Shown here piece after piece: positions 1 through 7,057 of a stretch of 27,326 nucleotides of DNA. The DNA comes from a virus. The position numbers were made by a program, and so were the translations under genes. The number at the start of each line of letters is the position of its first letter. The stretch's first letter is position 1. The stretch spans positions 1-27,326 of IMG/VR virus record IMGVR_UViG_3300036857_000441. One strand, given 5' to 3'. The notes under the pieces are model-generated. The model did no database searches. It was not told where the DNA came from and saw only the letters and a list, made by a program, of their open reading frames with translations.

Positions 1-75
1 CGGGTCAACCTGCCGGCGGTCGCGCAGGTCGTCGTCGCGGTGGTGGCGGTCGTCGCGCTGGTGCACTTCTGGTGA
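1..75 (+). CDS. C-terminal part of the 28-residue membrane protein (redundant copy)
   Basis: These are the last 24 codons and TGA of the ORF that starts at 27216; the start lies across the circular junction. It is the same gene, seen twice because of the 99-base overlap. Confidence 0.5.
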   Translation, partial: RVNLPAVAQVVVAVVAVVALVHFW

Positions 76-99
76 GCTCGACTGCCGCAGCGATCCTCG
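1..99. repeat. Terminal direct repeat, left copy (contig circularises)
   Basis: Bases 1-99 are identical to 27228-27326. Genes run through the junction without interruption: a small ORF starts at 27216 and its stop is reached both at 27302 and at 75. An exact 99-base overlap is what a de Bruijn assembler leaves on a circular or circularly permuted molecule, so it is more likely an assembly overlap than a biological terminal repeat. Annotation of 1-99 and 27228-27326 is therefore redundant. Confidence 0.95.
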
Positions 100-212
100 G
101 CGCCCTGCTCAGCTTCCTCGCCTCGGGGATCATCTTCCTCGCCTACTCGCTGTCCCGCACGCGGGAGCGGCTGGCCCGAGTCGAGCAGCGGCTGGAGGAT
201 CACCGGCGATGA
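72..212 (+). CDS. Small membrane protein with one helix and a charged tail
   Basis: A 46-residue ORF with GTG start at 72, overlapping the preceding stop by four bases and overlapping the next gene's ATG at 209. Residues 3-27 form a hydrophobic helix, followed by a strongly charged tail (RTRERLARVEQRLEDHRR) that looks amphipathic or coiled. This layout resembles small accessory membrane proteins next to phage holins. It may be a second holin-type or anti-holin protein; this is inference from position and topology only. The start of this gene recurs at 27299-27326 in the redundant end. Confidence 0.6.
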   Translation: MSSTAAAILGALLSFLASGIIFLAYSLSRTRERLARVEQRLEDHRR

Positions 213-511
213 TGGCGCGGGACTGGGTGGCGGTCCTGCTGGCGGTCGGGATCGCGACGGCGGTCAACGTCATTACCGCCGCCGTGCTCTACGACGCGAT
301 CTTCTCGCAGGGTCCGGGCCTGTCCGACAACGCGACGCAGCTGCTGACGACTGCCTTCGGCGGGATCATCGGCGTGCTCGGTTCCTACGTGGGGTTCCGC
401 GCGGGCCAGGCCGCGAATGGCTACGTGGCAGGGGAGGGCGCCGGGGTACCGCTCGGCCGGGTGCCGCTCACCGCCGAGACCGAGCCGAGCATCGAGGGCG
501 AGGCGTCGTGA
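209..511 (+). CDS. Holin candidate, two-helix membrane protein
   Basis: A 100-residue protein whose ATG at 209 overlaps the TGA of the previous gene; a second ATG at 212 is equally possible. Two transmembrane segments are clear, at about residues 5-30 and 43-65, joined by a short polar loop, followed by a 35-residue soluble Pro/Glu-rich tail. Two-helix proteins of this size in a chain of small membrane genes are typical of class II holins, which release the endolysin through the inner membrane. The endolysin (16626-17591) is far away on the map, so assignment rests on topology and context. Confidence 0.55.
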   Translation: MMARDWVAVLLAVGIATAVNVITAAVLYDAIFSQGPGLSDNATQLLTTAFGGIIGVLGSYVGFRAGQAANGYVAGEGAGVPLGRVPLTAETEPSIEGEAS

Positions 512-542
512 TGTTGTCACGCGAGGCGACGGCGGTTTTTGA

Positions 543-830
543 GTGAGCGCGCTCGCGAACGACCCCGGTCGTCCGACCCCCCCCGCTCGCGCGCGCTCGA
601 CGGTCGCGCGCGGCTACGGCGCCCGACACCGGCAGATCCGGCGCGGCCTCGCCCGATGGGTCGCGACCGGGAACGCCAGCTGCGCGCGCTGCGGTCGGCC
701 GATCCGACCCGGCGAGCCGTGGGATCTCGGCCACGTCGATCACGACCGCTCGCGCTACGCAGGCCCGGAGCACGCCCACTGCAACCGCGCGACCGCCAAC
801 CGACCGGGCCGGGTGTCGCGCGCATGGTGA
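543..830 (+). CDS. HNH endonuclease
   Basis: A 95-residue protein with a basic N-terminus and a compact HNH fold. Visible elements are C47-x2-C50, then LGHVDHD with H64, H67 and D68, and finally H77-x-H-C-N with C80 and N81, matching the ββα-metal core and its zinc-binding cysteines. Small HNH nucleases beside terminase genes are common in siphoviruses and are needed in some (for example HK97) for cos cleavage or packaging. The start is GTG at 543. Between 511 and 543 only an 11-codon ORF exists, which I do not call. It lies 4 bases upstream of the methyltransferase gene. Confidence 0.85.
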   Translation: MSALANDPGRPTPPARARSTVARGYGARHRQIRRGLARWVATGNASCARCGRPIRPGEPWDLGHVDHDRSRYAGPEHAHCNRATANRPGRVSRAW

Positions 831-834
831 GGCG

Positions 835-2139
835 ATGACGCCGACCCTGCCCGTGAGCGCGATCGCTCCTGGCCTCGCCGACCTGCGCGTGCCGATCGAG
901 TCGCTGCACCCCTACTCGCGCAACCCTCGGCGCGGCAACCTGGAGGCGATCAAGGCCTCGCTGCTCGCCCACGGCCAGTACCGCCCGCTCGTCGCGCGCA
1001 AGGGCAGCGGCGAGGTGCTGGCCGGGAACCACACGCTGGCCGCCGCGCGCGAGCTCGGCTGGGACTCGATCGCCGCGACCTTCATCGAGGTGGACGACGA
1101 GCAGGCGGCGCGGATCGTGCTGGTGGACAACCGCACCGCTGACCTGGGCGTCTACGACGACGGCGAACTCGCGGCGCTGCTGCAGTCGCTGCCGGGTCTC
1201 GACGGCACGGGCTGGGATGAGAACGAGTTCGCGCGTCTGGTCGCTCAGCTGCAGAGCGGCGATGATCGAGACACGCCGCCAGGGCCGCCACCGGCCGAGC
1301 CGATCGCGCGACTGGGCGACCTCTGGCAACTCGGTCGGCACCGCCTGCTTTGTGGCGATGCGACCGACCCGGCGGCTGTGGAGCGGCTGCTCGGAGGAGC
1401 CAAGCCGAAGCTGCTCGCGACCGACCCGCCCTACGGGGTGAGCCTGGACATGGAGTGGCGCGACCTGGCCGGGTTCAACAATGCGCGCTTCCTTGGCACG
1501 AAGGACCGTCGGGATGGCTACGTCGCGCCAGCAGAGCCGAGCTATCTGCGCAGCAGGCAGGGCAACCGCTCGATCTCTGGTGACGACCGGGCCGACTGGT
1601 CGGAGGCCTTCGCGCTCGTCCCGAGCCTGCGCGTTGCGTATGTGTGGTTCGCCGATCGCTACTGCCTGACGGTCGGCGCCGGTCTTGAACGGCTCGGCTT
1701 CGAGCTCGCGCAGCTGATCGTGTGGGACAAGCAGCGAATGGTGCTCTCGCGCACGCACTACCACTCGCAGCATGAGCCATGCTGGTACGCGCGCAGGAAG
1801 GGTGCCGGGCGCTTTCTCGGGCCTCGCAATCAGACGACCGTCTGGTCGCATCCGTCGCCGAAAATGATCTCAACCGGCTCCGAGCCTGACGACGAGCGCG
1901 AGGATCATCCAACACAGAAGCCGGTCGAGTTGTTCGCGCGGCCGATGCGTAATCACCTGGGCCGCAGGGATAGCTTCTACGAGCCGTTCTGCGGCTCCGG
2001 CACGGCGCTCGTTGCTGGCGAGAACGTTGGTCGCCAGGGCTTCGCGCTGGAGATCGACCCGGTCTACTGCGACGTGATCGTGGATCGCTGGCAGCGGCAC
2101 ACGGGCGGGAAGGCCGAGGTCGAGCATGCCGCGCTATAG
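835..2139 (+). CDS. ParB-like domain / DNA adenine methyltransferase fusion
   Basis: A 434-residue two-domain protein. Residues 15-110 are a ParB/sulfiredoxin-like domain, with RNPR at about 29-32 and GNHT at 64-67 in place of the usual GxHR. A Pro-rich linker (about 146-156) leads to a methyltransferase: DPPY at 197-200 (motif IV) comes before FCGSGTA at 385-391 (motif I), the order of β-class amino-methyltransferases, and DPPY favours N6-adenine. It probably methylates phage DNA to protect it or mark it for packaging. No cognate restriction endonuclease is visible. The gene sits just before small terminase and overlaps it by 14 bases. ParB-methylase fusions are a recurring phage architecture. 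Confidence 0.88.
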   Translation: MTPTLPVSAIAPGLADLRVPIESLHPYSRNPRRGNLEAIKASLLAHGQYRPLVARKGSGEVLAGNHTLAAARELGWDSIAATFIEVDDEQAARIVLVDNRTADLGVYDDGELAALLQSLPGLDGTGWDENEFARLVAQLQSGDDRDTPPGPPPAEPIARLGDLWQLGRHRLLCGDATDPAAVERLLGGAKPKLLATDPPYGVSLDMEWRDLAGFNNARFLGTKDRRDGYVAPAEPSYLRSRQGNRSISGDDRADWSEAFALVPSLRVAYVWFADRYCLTVGAGLERLGFELAQLIVWDKQRMVLSRTHYHSQHEPCWYARRKGAGRFLGPRNQTTVWSHPSPKMISTGSEPDDEREDHPTQKPVELFARPMRNHLGRRDSFYEPFCGSGTALVAGENVGRQGFALEIDPVYCDVIVDRWQRHTGGKAEVEHAAL

Positions 2140-2506
2140 CCGACCGAGCGAGCGCGTCCAGCAGCTGATCGCGATGCTGCGCGCGGGCAACTACCTGGAC
2201 GTCGCCTGCCGCGCCGCCGGGGTCGCGGTCGAAGACCTTGCGGACTGGGTCGAACGCTCGGACGAGCTTGCGCGCCAGGTGGCGCAGGCCGTCGCCGAGG
2301 GCGAGGCGCGCGCCGTCACGCAGATCGCGCAGGCCGCGCGCGAGAACTGGCAGGCGGCGGCCTGGCTGCTGGAGCGGCAGTACCCGGAGCGCTGGGCGCG
2401 CCCGCTGGCGCGGACGACCGACGAGGCGGTGCCCGCGCTCGGGACCGACGCGGTCGATGAGCTTGCCTCGAAGCGCGCGACGCGAAGGGCGCGCCTCAGT
2501 CCGTGA
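2126..2506 (+). CDS. terS: Terminase small subunit
   Basis: A 126-residue, mostly helical protein. The N-terminal part (about residues 5-50) reads as a helix-turn-helix of the kind that binds packaging sites (RAGNYLDVACRAAGVAVEDL). It is followed by a helix and the phrase NWQAAAWLLERQYPERW, which is characteristic of phage small terminases of actinobacterial and proteobacterial phages. It overlaps the methyltransferase upstream by 14 bases and the large terminase downstream by four. It should recognise the pac or cos site and hand DNA to the large subunit. Confidence 0.85.
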   Translation: MPRYSRPSERVQQLIAMLRAGNYLDVACRAAGVAVEDLADWVERSDELARQVAQAVAEGEARAVTQIAQAARENWQAAAWLLERQYPERWARPLARTTDEAVPALGTDAVDELASKRATRRARLSP

Positions 2507-3948
2507 GCGTCGCCGAGGTCGGGGTGCAGAGGCCGCGCATCATGCGCGTGCCGAAGTACCAGTCGAGCGCCGGCGCCGAGGCGGTCGAGCTTGCGGCGAT
2601 GGCCGGTCTGGCGCTCGACCCCTGGGAGGCGCTGGTCTTGAAACACGCCCTGGGCGAACGGCTCGACGGGCGCTGGGCAGCGACCGAAGTCGGCCTCTGC
2701 GTGCCACGCCAGAACGGTAAGAACGCGGTGCTGGAGGCGCGCGAGCTTTTCGGCCTGTTCCTGCTCGGCGAGCCGCTGATCATCCACTCGGCGCAGCACT
2801 TCAAGACGGCCAAGGAGCACTTCCTGCGCCTGCTCGCGCTGATCGAGGGGACGCCCGACTTTGCCCGCCGGGTCAAGCGCGTGATCCGCACGCACGGCGA
2901 GGAGGGGATCGAGCTCACGAACGGCCAGCGGATCCTGTTCTTCGCGCGCACGAAGTCCTCGGGCCGAGGCTTCACCGCGCCGCTGGTCGTCTACGACGAG
3001 GCGATGTTCCTGGCCGAGGCTTCGCTGGGTGCGTTGATGCCGACGATGGCGACGATGCCGAACCGGCAACGCTGGTTCACCGGCTCGGCGGTCGATCAGC
3101 TGGTGCATCTCGAAGGCGTCGTCTTCACGCGCGTGCGCGAGCGCGCGCTGGCGACGAGCGACCCGCGTCTTGCCTACTTCGAGTGGTCGCTGGAGCACGA
3201 CACGCCCGACCTGCTCGACGCCGAGACGGCGCGCGACCCCGGCGCCTGGGCGATCGCTAACCCCGGCCTCGGGATCCGGGTGATGAGCGAGGCGGTCGAG
3301 GACGAGTTCAACACGCTTGACCGGCGCACGTTCGCGGTCGAGCGGCTGGGCGTCGGCGACTGGCCGCCGACCGACACGACCACGCCCGCGCTGGTGGCGC
3401 CCGAGGCCTGGTGGGCGCTGACCGACGAGGCCTCGCAGCTGCTCGACCCGGTCTGCTTCGCCTTCGACGTCGCGCCCGACCGCTCCTCAGCGGCGATCGC
3501 CGCCGCCGGCCGACGCCACGACGGGTTGCTGCACCTGGAGATCGTCGCGCACGACCGAGGCGCGACCTGGGCACCGCAGCGGCTGGCGCAGCTGAACGAT
3601 CGCTGGCACCCGCTCGCCGTCCTCTGCGACGCGGTCGGGCCGGTCGCCTCGCTGATCCACGCCTGCGAGGAGGCGGGCGTAATCGTTCGGCCGGTCAAGG
3701 CGTCCGAGCACGCGAAGGCCTGCGGGATGCTGCTGGACACGATCGAGGACGAAGGCCTGCGCCACCTGGGCAGCGCCGAGCTCGCGGTCGCGCTGGCGGC
3801 GGCGACCAAGCGCCCGCTGGGAGATGCCTTCGCCTGGTCGCGCAAGAACTCGAACGCCGACATTACGCCGCTAGTCGCGGCCACGCTGGCGCTGTGGGGG
3901 TCGATCACGCTCGGCTGGGATCCCGACGAGGAACTGCGGATCTACTGA
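2503..3948 (+). CDS. terL: Terminase large subunit
   Basis: A 481-residue packaging motor. The ATPase shows a Walker A-like PRQNGKN at residues 68-74 and a Walker B LVVYDEA with D165-E166. In the C-terminal nuclease, acidic residues are visible in FAFDVAPDRS, VLCDAVG and the final GDAFAWSRKNSNAD. Length and order match Terminase_1-type proteins of siphoviruses. Translation probably starts at GTG 2503, in the four-base overlap with small terminase. It pumps phage DNA through the portal and cuts it. After the stop there is a 77-base gap with a promoter-like sequence, so this operon ends here or is supplemented here. Confidence 0.95.
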   Translation: MSVAEVGVQRPRIMRVPKYQSSAGAEAVELAAMAGLALDPWEALVLKHALGERLDGRWAATEVGLCVPRQNGKNAVLEARELFGLFLLGEPLIIHSAQHFKTAKEHFLRLLALIEGTPDFARRVKRVIRTHGEEGIELTNGQRILFFARTKSSGRGFTAPLVVYDEAMFLAEASLGALMPTMATMPNRQRWFTGSAVDQLVHLEGVVFTRVRERALATSDPRLAYFEWSLEHDTPDLLDAETARDPGAWAIANPGLGIRVMSEAVEDEFNTLDRRTFAVERLGVGDWPPTDTTTPALVAPEAWWALTDEASQLLDPVCFAFDVAPDRSSAAIAAAGRRHDGLLHLEIVAHDRGATWAPQRLAQLNDRWHPLAVLCDAVGPVASLIHACEEAGVIVRPVKASEHAKACGMLLDTIEDEGLRHLGSAELAVALAAATKRPLGDAFAWSRKNSNADITPLVAATLALWGSITLGWDPDEELRIY

Positions 3949-3952
3949 GCCG

Positions 3953-3982
3953 TTGCGACCTGACGCCGACCTTCGTTAGCCT
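3953..3982 (+). promoter_or_regulatory. Putative promoter of the HicA/ParB-like gene
   Basis: TTGCGA at 3953-3958 and TAGCCT at 3977-3982 fit a σ70/SigA-type promoter with an 18-base spacer (actinobacterial -10 elements have the form TAnnnT). It lies in the 77-base gap after large terminase and 43 bases before the next start codon, and its -10 falls inside the dyad at 3975-3992. Confidence 0.5.
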
Positions 3983-3992
3983 TCCGGCAAAC
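3975..3992. promoter_or_regulatory. Operator-like dyad, copy 1
   Basis: GTTAGC-N6-GCAAAC overlaps the -10 element and start region of the promoter before the HicA/ParB-like gene. It matches the perfect dyad GTTTGC-N6-GCAAAC at 5792-5809, with the same spacing and one changed base in the half-sites. Recurrence at two putative promoters supports an operator bound by one dimeric regulator. Confidence 0.55.
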
Positions 3993-4025
3993 CTGCCCGA
4001 GACGCGAACGAGGAGGACGATCTAA

Positions 4026-5468
4026 ATGACCGAGGTACAAGGCACCGGCCGGGTGCAGCTACCGGCCTCGAAAGACCTGCGCGCGCTCAGCCGCCGCTTC
4101 AAGCAGGGCTTCCGCTGGAAGCCAACCCGAGGCGGGCACTGGCGCCTGGTCGATCGGCACGGCCGTTACGTCGAACACGACGGGACGAACATCACCGTCG
4201 GAGACAATCCCAGCCCCGGCGCGCTGCGCGCTCTCACCGAGCAGCTAACCGAGGCGCGCGTCTTGAGGGGGACGCGACAGCGCGACGTCAGCGGCGCCGG
4301 TCTCAAGCGCCGAGCCGACGCTTACCGCAAGATGGCCGCCGCTCGCGACGAGCGCCGCCAGGTGGTCGCCACCGACCGGCTCAAGCGGTACGCCGCTGTG
4401 CTCAAACCGATGGGCGGGATCGAAACGCCAGGGATCGCGACTGAACTCGGCGCCGCCGGGATGGTCGTCGCGCGCGAAGACCTCGGGCGCGAGCTGGGCC
4501 TTGACCTGCTGGCGCAGAACGCGCGCCGCGTGGTCAACGGCGCCTGGGTCGAGGATCGCTACGGCGAGATTTGGGACGCGGTGCTTGCCCGGCTGGAGCG
4601 AGCGCCGGACGCGGTCGGCGAGTGGTTCACACTGATCCGCGAAGGGCGCGGCCTCCCGGCTGACCACGTCGAGGTGCGACTGCCGAAGGGCGCGCAGGAC
4701 GACTGGCCCTTTGACGTCAAGCTGCTACCGCTCGACGCGCTGTTCGCCGACGAGACCTACCAGCGCCCGGTCAACTGGCCGTTCGTGCGCAAGGAGGCGG
4801 CGCGCTTCGATGCCTCGCTGGTCGGGACGATCGACGTCGCCCAGCGCGGGCCAGCCCAGTTCGCGATCCTCGACGGGCAGCAGCGCCAGCAGATCGTGCG
4901 GCTCGCGGGGAAGACGACGCTGTTCGCCTCGATCTACGTCGGCCTCGACCTGCCCAGTGAGGCGCGCTTCTTCCTGCACAAGAACCGCGACCGGCGCAAC
5001 GTCCACCCCTACTACACCTACCAGGCGAAGCTGACTGCGCGCGACCCGGACGCGCTCGGGATCGAGCAGGCCGTCAGCAAGTTCGGCTACAAGATCGCGA
5101 TCGGTGCTCCTCGCGGCGGCGAAATGCCGGACAACATCGCCGCGATCGCCGCCGTCGAGATCGCCTACGGTCTCAAGCTGCCCGACGGCAGTGACGCGCT
5201 CACGCCCACTCTGGCGACGATGCGCGAGGCGACCTACGGGCGCGCGCTCGGCAACAGCGCCGCCCTGATCCGAGGCCTCGCGACCATCTACGCCGAGAAC
5301 GGGCTGCACGGCAACGTCGATCCCGAGCGGATGGCGAAGGCGATCCTGGGCGTCGGCCCGGAACTCCTGGTCGGGCGCGCGCGCGACGTCGTCCGCTCCT
5401 CGGGCGGGCAGGTCTACCGGCGGATGGTCGATGTGCTGCTGGCCGAGTACCGGAAGGCCTCGAAGTGA
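4026..5468 (+). CDS. HicA-like domain fused to ParB-like domain
   Basis: A 480-residue protein in its own transcription unit, with an ideal AGGAGG (4011-4016) nine bases before ATG. Residues 18-80 resemble a HicA/YcfA double-stranded-RNA-binding fold: RGGHW with H38 in the place of the HicA catalytic His, strands in VDRHGRYV, then a helix starting PSPGALRALTEQL. After a basic, probably helical linker (80-125), residues 225-300 form a ParB/sulfiredoxin-like domain with DGQQR at 283-287. The C-terminal 180 residues are helical and unassigned. ParB-like proteins of unknown role are widespread in actinophages; I know no characterised one with this HicA-like head. It could bind nucleic acid and regulate its own operator, or act on host RNA. 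Function is not proven. Confidence 0.7.
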   Translation: MTEVQGTGRVQLPASKDLRALSRRFKQGFRWKPTRGGHWRLVDRHGRYVEHDGTNITVGDNPSPGALRALTEQLTEARVLRGTRQRDVSGAGLKRRADAYRKMAAARDERRQVVATDRLKRYAAVLKPMGGIETPGIATELGAAGMVVAREDLGRELGLDLLAQNARRVVNGAWVEDRYGEIWDAVLARLERAPDAVGEWFTLIREGRGLPADHVEVRLPKGAQDDWPFDVKLLPLDALFADETYQRPVNWPFVRKEAARFDASLVGTIDVAQRGPAQFAILDGQQRQQIVRLAGKTTLFASIYVGLDLPSEARFFLHKNRDRRNVHPYYTYQAKLTARDPDALGIEQAVSKFGYKIAIGAPRGGEMPDNIAAIAAVEIAYGLKLPDGSDALTPTLATMREATYGRALGNSAALIRGLATIYAENGLHGNVDPERMAKAILGVGPELLVGRARDVVRSSGGQVYRRMVDVLLAEYRKASK

Positions 5469-5656
5469 TCCGGGTCGAGGTCGTCAACGATGGCACCGGC
5501 GACGTCGAGCGCGGCAACTACGACGTGAGCGTCACAGTGCCGCGTCGCGGGGAGGCGGTCGTTTACTCGGCGAGGGTCAAGGACTTCGACCGAGGGCGTG
5601 GCTGGGCCGAACTCGTGCGCGAGGCGGTCGCGGCTCTGGAGGAGGTCGGCGTTTGA
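5465..5656 (+). CDS. Small hypothetical protein after the HicA/ParB-like gene
   Basis: A 63-residue protein with GTG start at 5465, overlapping the preceding stop by four bases and so translationally coupled. The sequence alternates strands (MIRVEVVN, YDVSVTVP, VVYSARV) and ends in a helix (WAELVREAVAALEEV), a small β-β-β-α shape. It is reminiscent in size and composition of a HicB-type or other small antitoxin partner, but no family motif is clear. Position immediately behind a protein with a HicA-like domain makes a partner role worth testing. Confidence 0.65.
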   Translation: MIRVEVVNDGTGDVERGNYDVSVTVPRRGEAVVYSARVKDFDRGRGWAELVREAVAALEEVGV

Positions 5657-5705
5657 ACATCTGGCGCTGGCAGCTGCGCGAGCGCGCCGATCTCGCGATG
5701 AGGCC

Positions 5706-5711
5706 TATAAG
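5706..5711 (+). promoter_or_regulatory. Possible -10 element in the gap before portal
   Basis: TATAAG stands out in a GC-rich gap, but no -35 match lies at the right distance. If active, it would give a short transcript of about 75 bases ending at the hairpin 5758-5791. Weak call. Confidence 0.25.
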
Positions 5712-5757
5712 ATCGCCGAGTGTCCGCGCGTCCGGGCAGGACTGCGGCGAGCACGAC

Positions 5758-5791
5758 GATGAGGGAGGGCGGCTGCGGTCGCCCTCTCATC
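5758..5791 (+). terminator. Hairpin terminator before the portal operon
   Basis: GATGA-GG-GAGGGCG pairs with CGCCCTC-TCATC around an eight-base loop: twelve base pairs with a two-base bulge, followed by GTTT. It sits between the HicA/ParB-like unit and the head operon. The T-run is short, so it may be a partial terminator. The gap 5657-5827 holds no convincing gene. Confidence 0.6.
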
Positions 5792-5810
5792 GTTTGCACC
5801 TGGGCAAACG
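5791..5810. promoter_or_regulatory. Operator-like dyad, copy 2
   Basis: CGTTTGC-N6-GCAAACG is a perfect seven-base-arm inverted repeat. It covers the -35 (TTGCAC, 5794-5799) and much of the spacer of the portal promoter. The same dyad with one changed base is at 3975-3992. A repressor bound here would block the head operon. Confidence 0.6.
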
Positions 5811-5821
5811 GGCCGTAGAAT
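5794..5821 (+). promoter_or_regulatory. Portal (head operon) promoter
   Basis: TTGCAC (5794-5799), a 16-base spacer and TAGAAT (5816-5821) form the best σ70-type promoter I see in the window. The expected transcription start falls at or next to 5828, the A of the portal ATG, and there is no Shine-Dalgarno between the -10 and the ATG. The mRNA is therefore probably leaderless. Confidence 0.7.
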
Positions 5822-5827
5822 CTGAAC

Positions 5828-7057
5828 ATGCGGCTTCGTCGTCGCCGCGAGCCACTCCCCGCAGCGGATAACGCAGTCCCGCCGACCTTCACGAGCTTCG
5901 GCGACTTCCTCGGGCACGCGCTGCGGAACCGCGCCGACGGCTGGTTCGAGTCGCTGGTCGGTTACCGGGGCGAGCAGGTGGGGACGGTCGATCGCTGTCT
6001 GCAGCTGAACTCGCAGCAGATCGCCTCGATGCCGCTGCGCTATCGACACTCAGAGGCGACCTCGGCCGACCGGCCGGCCTGGGTCTCAGACCCCGATCCG
6101 GCTTGGTACCCGAACGGGATCCACGACGCGATCTTCGCGGCGATCTGGTCGATCTACGCCCAGGGCGAGGCCTTCCTGTACGTGACCAGCCGCTACGCCG
6201 ACGGCTACCCGCTGACCTGGACGCTGCTCGACCCGGTGACGATGAAGGTCGAGGACGAGGGCGGAATGCGCTGGTACCAATCGAACGGCCACCCGCTCGA
6301 CCCCGGCGACGTGATCCAGGTGATGCGCGATCCGACCGGCGCGCTGCGCGGGCGCTCGTCGCTGGATGCCTACTGGTCGAACGTGAGCTCAGCGGCTGCC
6401 GCCGACAGCTACGCGGCCGATGTCTACTACTCGACCGGCGTCAACCGGATGGCGCTCAAGTCCTCGCGGCGGCTCGACGCCGAGCAGGCGGCGGCGATCC
6501 AGGCGCAATGGGTGGCGGCGGTCTCGAAGCGGCTTGGCGCGCCCGCGATCATCCCGCCCGACCTGGAACTGCTGCAGGCGTTGACCATCTCGCCGAAGGA
6601 CATGATGCTGCTGGAGTCGCGCGACTGGGACGCGCGCCAGATCGCCGCCGCCTTCGGCGTCCCGGCGATCCTGCTCAACATCCCGGTGAGCGGCAGCCTC
6701 GTCTACCAGAACCCGGCGATGCTGGCCGACCTCTGGTGGCGGGCGGAGTTGATGCCGACGGCGGTCAAGCTGCAGGAGGCGCTGAGCCGCTGGCTGCCGC
6801 GCGGGCACTGGGTCGAGTTCGACCCCTCGGCCTCGATCCGCCCCGACCTGAGCACGCTGGTGACGATCTACTCGAAGGCGCTCGCCGACGGCGCCGTCAC
6901 CGCCGACGAGTACCGCGCAGCGGTCTTCGACCTGCCGCCGCTGCGCGAAGGCGACCAGGCGGCCGACTACTACGAGGAGGCCGGGACGCACGGCTCGATC
7001 GGCTCGTCGCCGACGGCGCTCGACGCGGCTCTGCCCGAGGAGGTGTTGACGCCATGA
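5828..7057 (+). CDS. Portal protein (HK97 family)
   Basis: A 409-residue portal that forms the dodecameric ring at the capsid vertex for DNA entry and tail attachment. Family features include a basic N-terminus, VDRCLQLNSQQIASMPLR near residues 54-71, YAQGEAFLYV near 113-122, a GDVIQVM loop segment, and DARQIAAAFGVPAILLNIP near 272-290, a hallmark of HK97-like portals. Its order before protease and capsid is canonical. No ribosome site precedes the ATG, which lies just after the -10 element (see promoter). The stop overlaps the ATG of the protease by four bases. Confidence 0.93.
   Translation: MRLRRRREPLPAADNAVPPTFTSFGDFLGHALRNRADGWFESLVGYRGEQVGTVDRCLQLNSQQIASMPLRYRHSEATSADRPAWVSDPDPAWYPNGIHDAIFAAIWSIYAQGEAFLYVTSRYADGYPLTWTLLDPVTMKVEDEGGMRWYQSNGHPLDPGDVIQVMRDPTGALRGRSSLDAYWSNVSSAAAADSYAADVYYSTGVNRMALKSSRRLDAEQAAAIQAQWVAAVSKRLGAPAIIPPDLELLQALTISPKDMMLLESRDWDARQIAAAFGVPAILLNIPVSGSLVYQNPAMLADLWWRAELMPTAVKLQEALSRWLPRGHWVEFDPSASIRPDLSTLVTIYSKALADGAVTADEYRAAVFDLPPLREGDQAADYYEEAGTHGSIGSSPTALDAALPEEVLTP

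Noticed and set aside
511-546. 11-codon ORF between the holin candidate and HNH genes
   Set aside because: Too short to support without homologues.
517-1851. Long minus-strand ORF opposite the methyltransferase
   Set aside because: Arg/Ala-rich shadow frame of a clear ParB-methyltransferase gene; high GC keeps antisense frames open.
5720-5818. 32-codon ORF after TATAAG
   Set aside because: It would translate straight through the terminator hairpin and has low-complexity sequence.
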